Assembly (NCBI GenBank): GCA_037441725.1
Contig: JBBIRT010000010.1
Coordinates: 1-38,371, forward strand
Source: JBBIRT01 sp037441725
GTDB lineage: Bacteria; Desulfobacterota; BSN033; UBA1163
Direction: 5' to 3'
Length of the DNA stretch: 38,371 nt
A program made the translations under genes and the position numbers. The first letter of the stretch is position 1; every line of letters starts with the position of its first letter. The notes below the pieces were generated by a model. It had not been told where the DNA came from and did no database searches. It saw only the letters and a list, made by a program, of their open reading frames with translations. Shown in pieces: positions 32,535-38,371 of the stretch.

Positions 32535-34595
32535 TTAAAGCTTTTGGATTCGACAGAGTTGGGATTTCATCTGGGGGTAGCCCATGATCGGTTCTCTGAG
32601 ATGGACATCGGTCAGCAGGTTCACATTGGCCTCTCCTGGCCAGCCATGGGGAATACTCACCACTCCCTCAAGGATATCCTCGGTCACCTGAGCTTTGACT
32701 TTAACCCTTCCCCTGTTGGACTCAACGATGATCCAATCCCCATTTTGGATTCCAAATCTTTCGGCTGTCTTTTTATGGATCTCTGCAAAGGGTTCTGGAT
32801 TCTTCACTCTAAGGCCATCAATGTTTCGATGTTGGGTATGGGTGTAATAAAGGATTCGGGCCCCGGTCGTGAGGATCAATGGATATTCCTGAGCCATTCG
32901 AGGATCTCTTAAGGGGCTTTGATCCGGTTCTCGATAGGTGGGGAGAGGATCAAACCCTGCCTTCTTAAAGGTTTCGGAATAGATCTCTATCTTTTTGGAT
33001 GGGGTAGAAAAACCCTTCACCTCATAATCCTCCATCCCATACTTCTTTTTCATATAGTAGGCCCCTGCAACCTTCTCCTCTTTCAGTTCTTGATAACTCA
33101 AACCAGAGGACCTCAATTCAAGCTCCACAACCTCTTCATCTGTCTTCCATGGGAAAACCTCTTCAAACCCCATCCTCCTTCCCAGTTCGGTCCAGAATCT
33201 AAACTCGGACCAGCTCTCATATAATGGTTCGATCACCTTCTTTCTTAGCATGAGATAGGGAATACCATGGCAGACATTATAGCTATAAGCTAACCCGTTC
33301 TTTTCGAAATGAGTGCATCCCGGAAGAACATAATGGGCAAGTTGCGCAGTCTCTGTCATAAAGAGATCAAGGACAACCAGAAGGTCAAGCTTCTTGAGAG
33401 CCTCTTTGAAGGCATTGGAATCAGGCAAACTCACTACAGGATTTCCCCCTGTCACAATAAGCGCTCGAATGATACTTGGGACACTATCAGGAAAGCAGAC
33501 GACCTGGCCATAAGGGCTTTTCCTTCCCCAGATTTCATAAAAAAGGGAATAATCCTTAGCTCCAATTGGAATTCTCTCCGTTGGAATCCCTAACCCTGTC
33601 AAGGAGAGCCTGGGACTGATCACCCAACCTCCTGGATTGTTGATATTGCCTGTGATCGTTTGGAGGATGGCAAAGGCACGGCTGTTCTGAGTTCCATTGG
33701 CAGTCTGATCTTGAGTATTGGTTCCTTGAAAGATGCTGGCACTTTCTGCACCGGCATAGAGCCTGGCAAGCTTCCGAATCTCTTCGGCTGGAATCCAGGA
33801 AATCTTCTCTGCCCATTCAGGGGTATAGGCCTCTATATGCCCTACCAGTTGATCGAATCCATAGGTCCACCGCTCCACAAATTCTTTATCATAGAGATTC
33901 TCTTTGATGATCACATGCATCATGGCAAGGGCAAGGGCTCCATCAGTTCCCGGTCGAATGGGAAGATACATCTCTGCTTTCTCCGCCAAAGGAATCTTCT
34001 TAGGATCAATGACTACGAGCCTGGATCCCTTTTTTAGATTTTCTTGAATGGCTAAATAAAGTGGAAAATCAGATTGCTCTGGATTATGTCCCCAGAGGAC
34101 ATAGAGCTGGGTATCCATCTCTTCGACAGGATATTTTCCAAAGGTCATCTGCCTGGCACGGATACGCATTCGATAACAGATCCCCTCCACTGAGATAAAA
34201 TTTGGAGTACCAAAGGCACCCTTAAACCTCTGGGCCATCTCCATCATCTCAAGGTTTTCTACCCCGATGGACCCGCTAAAGATGCTCAGCACCTCCGGAC
34301 CAAATTCATTCTTTAACTCCTTTAACTTATCAGCAATCTCGTTCAGGGCCTGTTCCCAGGAAATCCTCACCCACTTCCCATTCAACCTTTTTAAAGGATA
34401 TTTAAGACGGTCTGGATGATAAACCAGGTCAATCGCCTTCTCCCCTTTGGGACAGAGTTGTCCTTTATTGAGTGGATGATCTTTCAATCCCTCTACCTTA
34501 GTGATCCGACCATTCTCAACCAAAACATTCATCCCACAACTGTGATAGCAAATCGTACAATCCGTAGCAATCCATTTTGAAGTTCGACTTTCCAT
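32535..34595 (-). CDS. molybdopterin/tungstopterin oxidoreductase, DMSO reductase family
   Basis: A 686-residue bis-pterin enzyme. The N-terminal 4Fe-4S site is Cys13, Cys16, Cys20 and Cys48 (TDCTICYHSCG, GQLCPKG). GICYRMRIRA offers Cys140 as likely metal ligand. YVLWGHNPEQSD, VVIDPKKIPLAEKAEMYLPI and PGTDGALALAM form the pterin site, and the C-terminal domain (ILTTGARILYYTHTQHRNID) caps it. No Tat signal is seen, so it should act in the cytoplasm. The ATG at 34595 is preferred because GGGGAGG lies seven bases upstream; an ATG 24 bases earlier has no such site. It is divergent from DmsB-, AOR- and DmsC-like genes and could be the catalytic subunit for them. Substrate unknown; resembles acetylene-hydratase-like and related groups. 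Confidence 0.92.
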   Translation of the reverse strand: MESRTSKWIATDCTICYHSCGMNVLVENGRITKVEGLKDHPLNKGQLCPKGEKAIDLVYHPDRLKYPLKRLNGKWVRISWEQALNEIADKLKELKNEFGPEVLSIFSGSIGVENLEMMEMAQRFKGAFGTPNFISVEGICYRMRIRARQMTFGKYPVEEMDTQLYVLWGHNPEQSDFPLYLAIQENLKKGSRLVVIDPKKIPLAEKAEMYLPIRPGTDGALALAMMHVIIKENLYDKEFVERWTYGFDQLVGHIEAYTPEWAEKISWIPAEEIRKLARLYAGAESASIFQGTNTQDQTANGTQNSRAFAILQTITGNINNPGGWVISPRLSLTGLGIPTERIPIGAKDYSLFYEIWGRKSPYGQVVCFPDSVPSIIRALIVTGGNPVVSLPDSNAFKEALKKLDLLVVLDLFMTETAQLAHYVLPGCTHFEKNGLAYSYNVCHGIPYLMLRKKVIEPLYESWSEFRFWTELGRRMGFEEVFPWKTDEEVVELELRSSGLSYQELKEEKVAGAYYMKKKYGMEDYEVKGFSTPSKKIEIYSETFKKAGFDPLPTYREPDQSPLRDPRMAQEYPLILTTGARILYYTHTQHRNIDGLRVKNPEPFAEIHKKTAERFGIQNGDWIIVESNRGRVKVKAQVTEDILEGVVSIPHGWPGEANVNLLTDVHLREPIMGYPQMKSQLCRIQKL

Positions 34596-34742
34596 CGACC
34601 GGCCTCCCCGAAAACCCATTTAATCCTATTTTTAAAATATTATTCAATATTTGTAAATTTAAGTAAGGAGGATTACAAACCCAATAGCCTTCAATGATTT
34701 CTCTTGCTTAAAAATATTTTGCCGATAGGAGTTTCTAAGGTT

Positions 34743-34758
34743 GTTCAGTATAATGAAC
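34743..34758. promoter_or_regulatory. palindromic operator candidate 1
   Basis: GTTCAGTATAATGAAC: arms GTTCA and TGAAC with a six-base spacer. On the minus strand it contains TATACT, a plausible -10 for the leftward oxidoreductase gene. It has the same architecture as the site at 34849-34864. Confidence 0.6.
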
Positions 34759-34805
34759 TCTTTTATTTATAAAATATTTTTATTTTGAAAAATTTAAAAA
34801 AATAC

Positions 34806-34833
34806 TTGACAAATAAGGATTCTATGTTAATAT
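34806..34833 (+). promoter_or_regulatory. promoter of the DmsB/AOR/DmsC-like operon
   Basis: TTGACA at 34806-34811, 16 bases, TAATAT at 34828-34833, with A/T-rich sequence upstream. Start of transcription near 34841. Confidence 0.65.
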
Positions 34834-34848
34834 ATAGATAAATTGATT

Positions 34849-34864
34849 GTTCTCTATATAGAAC
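34849..34864. promoter_or_regulatory. palindromic operator candidate 2
   Basis: GTTCTCTATATAGAAC: arms GTTCT and AGAAC with a six-base spacer, just downstream of the rightward promoter and before the ribosome-binding site. A repressor here would block transcription as a roadblock. Confidence 0.6.
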
Positions 34865-34883
34865 GAAAAAGGAGGTAGGCCCC

Positions 34884-35357
34884 ATGAGTGCGATTTCCAT
34901 TATCCCTGAGCGTTGTACAGGATGCCAATCCTGCGAGATGGTCTGCAGTCTTTCTCATGATGATTCTTGTAGTCCGGCATTTTCCCGTATAAGAATAAAG
35001 AAATGGGAAGAGATCTCCACCTTCATGCCCATCGTCTGTCAGCAATGCGAGAAAGCCCCCTGTATCACGATCTGCCCAGCAGGGGCAAGGAAACGCATTC
35101 CCGAGACCAATGCAGTGGTCACGGATGAAAAGCGATGCGTGGGTTGTAAATCCTGCCTTTACGTATGTCCCTATAGTGCTCCAGCCATTCATCCCTTAAC
35201 CCAAAGGACGATGACCTGTGACCTTTGTGGAGGCAGTCCCCTTTGTACACAGGTTTGCACGACTGGAGCCTTAACCTATGTCCCCGAAGGGGATCTATCG
35301 ATTGAAAGAAAGAAGGTTTTTGGGAAAGTCTTTCTTCAAGCGGTGCGATCAGGATAA
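34884..35357 (+). CDS. four-cluster ferredoxin-like electron-transfer subunit (DmsB/AOR-associated type)
   Basis: A 157-residue protein with sixteen cysteines in four groups: CTGCQSCEMVC, CQQCEKAPCITICP, CVGCKSCLYVCP and CDLCGGSPLCTQVC. This is the DmsB/HycB pattern for four 4Fe-4S clusters, used to carry electrons between a pterin enzyme and a membrane anchor or carrier. AAGGAGG precedes the ATG. It is followed after a few bases by an AOR-like gene and then a DmsC-like anchor gene, so it is the likely electron bridge of the complex. No signal peptide is seen, consistent with a cytoplasmic position. Confidence 0.92.
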   Translation: MSAISIIPERCTGCQSCEMVCSLSHDDSCSPAFSRIRIKKWEEISTFMPIVCQQCEKAPCITICPAGARKRIPETNAVVTDEKRCVGCKSCLYVCPYSAPAIHPLTQRTMTCDLCGGSPLCTQVCTTGALTYVPEGDLSIERKKVFGKVFLQAVRSG

Positions 35358-35369
35358 GGAGGGATGGAA

Positions 35370-36848
35370 ATGATCAAAGGATGGACAGGAAAAAGACTAC
35401 AGATCGATCTTCGTCGCCAAAAGGCATGGTCAGAGGATATTCCTATTAGTGATCTACAGCAGTGGATAGGAGGAAGGGGGCTCAATGCCATCTATTTTAC
35501 TCAACATTTCACCACCCCTGTTTCTCCCTCCTCTCCTGAAAATCCTGTGGCCTTTGCTGTGGGTCCCGTTTCTGGAACCTTAGCTCCTTGCTCAGGGTGG
35601 ACTAGTATTGCCTCCTTCTCCCCCCTTTCAAAACCCACATCTTATGGGTTTACTCGAATGCCTGGCTATTTTGGAGCCTCTCTGAAAGGTTCAGGATATG
35701 ATCAAATGATCCTTCATGGAAAGGCTGATCGACCCGTCTATCTCTGGATTGATGATGGAAGGGTAAGGTTTGAAGATGCAGATCACCTCTGGGGAAAAGA
35801 GACGACCGAAACCACAGTGGCTATCCAGGAGGAAAAAGAAGATCGAGGGATTGAGGTCCTCTGCATTGGTCCTGCAGGGGAAAAGCAGATTCCTCTGGCC
35901 AATGTGATTCATCGTCTTTCCTGGACAGGAGACTATCTTGGTCTTGGATATCTTCTGGGTGTAAAGAATGTCAAGGCCATTGCGATCAGGGGGAAAAAAG
36001 AGATCTCCCTTCACGATCCCAAGCAGTTTCTCAATCTCTGTCTAACCCTTAAGGATCATATCCTGAGGGATCGAAAGATGCAGAAGATGAAAGAAGGGGG
36101 AAGGTTCTCCTTTCTTAGCCGAGAGGGAGAACGGATGTTAAGAGAGGGAGAGGGCTGGCTTCTGCCAGGAGCAGCAAGGCAGTGGTCAAATAACTTGAGA
36201 TCCTATCTCTCCAGTAAGGAGGGCTGTTTTTCATGCCCGGTGCATTGTGGTCGTAATCTTCAACATCAGGAAAGCCACATTGGTGGAATTCATCTTGAAA
36301 AGGCCTGGTATTTTGGTCCACAAATGGGAATATATCATGGAGAATGGACATTAAGACTCCATCGTCTCTGCCAATCCCAGGGCCTCGATCCCTATTTGAC
36401 CAGCTCTCTCCTCGTTAGAATCATGGATGGAATGGAACTGGACTATCTTTCAAAAGAAGACCAAAGACAGATTGAAGGGATTGAGGATCGAGGAGAAAAG
36501 GCCTTTTCTATCCTCCAGCGGATGATAGAGGGCTGGAAAGGAGCATATCTTCCCTCCCCTCCACCAGCAGAGAATCAAGAGCTCGATGTCTTAGCCGATA
36601 TCATCTCCTTCTGCCTGATCGTGGTCAAGCATCTCAATCTTAAGACCCTATCAAACATGATCGATTTGATCCATGCATCGACAGGTTTTTCTCTATCTCA
36701 GGAAGAATTGAAGGATAGGGTCAATCGCATTTTGAGACTGGAATCCCATTTGATAAACCTTCTTTTTCCAAAAGAAAATCCAGAAACTTACTTGAGACGA
36801 AAGGAGGATCATCTTCATGAACCCATCGCTCAGTGGACCGCTGCCTAA
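35370..36848 (+). CDS. aldehyde:ferredoxin oxidoreductase-like protein, shortened
   Basis: Tungstopterin AOR homologue of 492 residues; the family norm is about 600. The N-terminal domain is well kept (WTGKRLQIDL, GGRGLNA, AVGPVSGTLAPCSGW, GYFGASLKGSGYDQMILHGK). The cluster cysteines are GCFSCPVHC at 286-293, with a possible fourth, Cys415, in ADIISFCLIV. The segment that normally precedes the last cysteine, with the AYDPRG motif and the catalytic histidine region, is missing. The loop RxGxGAVMGSK reads TGDYLGLGYLLGVKN. It may therefore be inactive or have another role. The ATG at 35370 sits seven bases after AAGGAGG; an ATG at 35364 is too close. The 3' end overlaps the anchor gene by 32 bases. 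Confidence 0.85.
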   Translation: MIKGWTGKRLQIDLRRQKAWSEDIPISDLQQWIGGRGLNAIYFTQHFTTPVSPSSPENPVAFAVGPVSGTLAPCSGWTSIASFSPLSKPTSYGFTRMPGYFGASLKGSGYDQMILHGKADRPVYLWIDDGRVRFEDADHLWGKETTETTVAIQEEKEDRGIEVLCIGPAGEKQIPLANVIHRLSWTGDYLGLGYLLGVKNVKAIAIRGKKEISLHDPKQFLNLCLTLKDHILRDRKMQKMKEGGRFSFLSREGERMLREGEGWLLPGAARQWSNNLRSYLSSKEGCFSCPVHCGRNLQHQESHIGGIHLEKAWYFGPQMGIYHGEWTLRLHRLCQSQGLDPYLTSSLLVRIMDGMELDYLSKEDQRQIEGIEDRGEKAFSILQRMIEGWKGAYLPSPPPAENQELDVLADIISFCLIVVKHLNLKTLSNMIDLIHASTGFSLSQEELKDRVNRILRLESHLINLLFPKENPETYLRRKEDHLHEPIAQWTAA

Positions 36849-37683
36849 TCCAACTTACCTGAGGATCCTCGAATATCAGAGACAGAGGATGGCCTATCCT
36901 ACTTGCTCAGTGGATCGCCCATTACTTTTTTTCATCCTGTTTTCAAGGATCGCGGCCGGTCTTTCAATCTTTTCCCTCTTCTTTCCACCTTCTTTACTCT
37001 GGTCGGGCATCGCCTTCTTCTTGATGGTTTTGGCCACAGGTGCCTCCATCACCCACTTGACCATCCCTTCCCGTTTTCTTGCCATGATCCTCAATCACCG
37101 ATCGCCCATCGTCTGGGAGGTTCGACTGGCAGGAGCCTTAACCACCTCCCTTGGGGCACAGATCCTATCTCATTTGGGTATGCTTCCAGGGTTTGAATCC
37201 TTTATGCCCTGGATCAGCTTTTTCTTAAGCATCCTATTCTTACTGGCTACTGGGTGGGCTTATCAATTTCATACCCATCCCGCTTGGAAGACGGACCTTC
37301 TTCCTGGTCTTTATCTCATTTCGGCTGCAATGATTGGTTTAGCCTTCTATTCCTTCTCTTACCCAAATCAATATTTTGGGGGAATCATCCTGGTCCTGAT
37401 TGGCCTTCAAGGTCTCCTCGTCTATCTTTATTTAAATTATCTTAGGAAGGTATCCCATCTTTCTTTGAAGAGGATTGTTTCAGGAAAAGAGCGCATCCTT
37501 TCATTAGCCTTTTTGATGTCCCATCTCCTCCTTCCACTTCTCCTCGCCTTAACCGCTTTATTCATGGAGCAATTAGAACTTCTTGCTCTGACTCTTGCTC
37601 TGAGCAGTATCCTCGGAGTCATGTTTGAAAGAATCCTCTTCTTTCGACTGGAGCAACCGATATTCTTCCTTTCAAGGAGTTAG
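36817..37683 (+). CDS. DmsC-like membrane anchor protein
   Basis: A 288-residue polytopic protein with about eight hydrophobic segments after residue 34. Features of the DmsC family are SRIAAGLS in the first helix, ITHLTIPSRFLAMILNHRSP followed by WEVRLAG, and KTDLLPGLYLISAAMIG. DmsC anchors a pterin oxidoreductase and its four-cluster subunit to the inner membrane and exchanges electrons with quinones. AAAGGAGG lies inside the AOR-like gene, 32 bases before its stop, so the two are coupled. The combination with an AOR-type subunit rather than a co-directional DmsA is unusual. Confidence 0.82.
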   Translation: MNPSLSGPLPNPTYLRILEYQRQRMAYPTCSVDRPLLFFILFSRIAAGLSIFSLFFPPSLLWSGIAFFLMVLATGASITHLTIPSRFLAMILNHRSPIVWEVRLAGALTTSLGAQILSHLGMLPGFESFMPWISFFLSILFLLATGWAYQFHTHPAWKTDLLPGLYLISAAMIGLAFYSFSYPNQYFGGIILVLIGLQGLLVYLYLNYLRKVSHLSLKRIVSGKERILSLAFLMSHLLLPLLLALTALFMEQLELLALTLALSSILGVMFERILFFRLEQPIFFLSRS

Positions 37684-37821
37684 AATCTGATCGGTCAATT
37701 TGAGAGACTCTTGAGGCTTTGCGTGGCTCGGACAGGTCAGGTCCTCAACCTCTCAGACTTGGCAATAGAGATTGGGCTGAGTGTACCCACCGTTAAGAGA
37801 TGGCTTTCCATTCGCCCTTAA
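37684..37821 (+). pseudogene. relic of an AAA+ ATPase (DUF4143-type) gene
   Basis: Directly after the DmsC-like stop, in the same frame, 45 codons read through FERLLRLCVARTGQVLNLSD and LAIEIGLSVPTVKRWLS before a TAA. This is the winged-helix segment near the start of the DUF4143 domain in large AAA+ ATPases (common form RLLALRTGQLLNLSELA-E-GVS-PTVKRWL). No start codon, Walker motifs or C-terminal part are near. It is a fragment about one tenth of the normal length of roughly 400 residues. Confidence 0.75.
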
Positions 37822-37910
37822 ATTTAAGCCACCTATGGCCAACACTGTCGTCTGTCCTAACTCTGTCACCATCGCAACGACGCTTATCCCCGAAAAAGAG
37901 TCTGACCCTA
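37822..37910. other. junction sequence between two gene relics
   Basis: No gene is recognised. The end carries GAGTCTGACCCT (37899-37910), a phrase often seen next to REP-associated tyrosine transposase elements, so it may be a scar of such an element. This rests on memory and is only a hint. Confidence 0.35.
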
Positions 37911-38075
37911 ATTTCATTTGCTCGATGCTTTCTCGCGAACGCCGAAAGAATTTCAGGATATGAAAGCTTTGAGGTCGCCTTAATCCTGGAGGAAAAAAAT
38001 GAGAGAGTTCACAACATCGGTTCCGATTTCTTTGAGGTATCTTTTCACGAAAGCACTACTGTCAAAGTATATCAT
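37911..38075 (-). pseudogene. vapC: frameshifted and truncated VapC-type PIN toxin gene
   Basis: Starting at the ATG complementary to 38073-38075, overlapping the antitoxin stop by ATGA, the frame reads MIYFDSSAFVKRYLKEIGTD, the PIN-domain N-terminus with the first catalytic Asp. After 31 codons it hits TAA (37980-37982). In another frame the similarity continues with KATSKLSYPEILSAFARKHR and then ANEI. A one-base change in the run of seven A (37993-37999 on plus) would join both. Similarity stops near 37911, after about 57 of the usual 130-140 residues, so the gene is truncated as well as shifted. Confidence 0.85.
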
Positions 38076-38356
38076 CTTCTTTCTTCCATGATGATTTCCG
38101 AAGCCGGTTTCCCAGAGACTTGAATGGTTTTAATCCTCTTAAACTTTCCTCTTTTTACCGGAAGTCTCACCTGGCCTCTTTTTGCTAAGGAAGCAAGTCT
38201 TTCTTCAGGATCTTCTTTCTCCTCAATTTCGTCCACACGATGGATGATCGCCACAGGAGAGCCCCTATCAGTTACGACAATCTTATTCCCCTGTCTCGTC
38301 AATCTAAGATAGTAGGTCAATTTGTTCTTTAATTCTTTGATCCCAACAAGTTCCAT
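38072..38356 (-). CDS. type II antitoxin, Phd/YefM (VapB-associated) family
   Basis: A 94-residue antitoxin with the N-terminal DNA-binding Phd fold: MELVGIKELKNKLTYYLRLT, then QGNKIVVTDRGSPVAIIHRV, a very common sequence in this family. The C-terminal tail, basic and charged, would wrap the toxin. GGGGAAACAGG directly precedes the ATG. The linked toxin gene overlaps its end but is broken, so this antitoxin is an orphan. These proteins normally repress their own promoter, which would lie at or beyond the right edge. Confidence 0.9.
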   Translation of the reverse strand: MELVGIKELKNKLTYYLRLTRQGNKIVVTDRGSPVAIIHRVDEIEEKEDPEERLASLAKRGQVRLPVKRGKFKRIKTIQVSGKPASEIIMEERR

Positions 38357-38371
38357 CCTGTTTCCCCTTTA

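Noticed and set aside
32535..34595. Acetylene hydratase
   Set aside because: The Cys140 position is similar, but as I recall the enzyme needs an Asp right after the second cluster cysteine; here that residue is Tyr. Only the wider family is supported.
37800..38123. 107-codon plus-strand frame at the right end
   Set aside because: It runs antisense over the toxin relic, whose minus-strand translation matches PIN toxins.

Overview
The window reads as accessory and core metabolism of a strictly anaerobic, Gram-negative deltaproteobacterium (Desulfobacterota). The evidence is an AT-leaning base composition, outer-membrane and lipoprotein genes, a sigma-54 activator next to a near-perfect -24/-12 promoter, a pterin (Mo/W) oxidoreductase and a tungsten-type AOR homologue, CCG-domain Fe-S protein with GlcD-like flavoproteins, and acyl-CoA chemistry. 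No rRNA, tRNA, CRISPR array or intact insertion sequence was seen. A run of 21 unknown bases at 18741-18761 cuts the 5' end of nadK.

Left part (1-6.1 kb): leftward glutamate dehydrogenase (gdhA) and a partial M48 lipoprotein protease, divergent from a rightward operon of ThiF-like E1 enzyme, a histidine kinase with a Cache-like sensor but no visible membrane helix, and an NtrC-type sigma-54 activator. Next to it, 6.1-6.68 kb holds a decayed alanine dehydrogenase gene and a sigma-54 promoter (6297-6312) facing the following cluster.

6.68-15.7 kb: a co-directional catabolic cluster of class III aminotransferase, NTF2-like protein, YtcJ-type amidohydrolase, a complete Liv-type ABC importer (binding protein, two permeases, two ATPases) and a metal-binding cupin. 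I infer import and breakdown of an amine- or amide-containing compound, switched on by the adjacent two-component system and sigma-54. gdhA would remove amino groups collected as glutamate.

15.7-18.7 kb: leftward housekeeping operon nadK-recN-argA (short type). Its promoter appears to be arranged back-to-back and symmetrically with that of the following thiolase gene.

19-32.4 kb: thiolase, three envelope genes (FlgO/FG-GAP protein, beta-barrel porin, CsgG-like lipoprotein), a 3-hydroxyacyl-CoA dehydrogenase/enoyl-CoA hydratase fusion, then flavoprotein - CCG Fe-S protein - flavoprotein. This looks like beta-oxidation-type chemistry plus a GlcDF-like electron-transfer module. A 7-bp tandem repeat sits in the leader of the second flavoprotein gene.

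32.5-37.7 kb: a DMSO-reductase-family pterin enzyme divergent from a DmsB-like four-cluster ferredoxin, a shortened AOR-like protein and a DmsC-like membrane anchor. Two matched palindromes 106 bp apart lie between them. I consider this the best candidate for an undescribed system: a membrane-anchored complex pairing DmsB/DmsC parts with an AOR fold that has lost part of its catalytic domain. The right end (37.7-38.4 kb) is a graveyard of an AAA+ ATPase relic, a broken VapC toxin gene and its apparently intact antitoxin gene.
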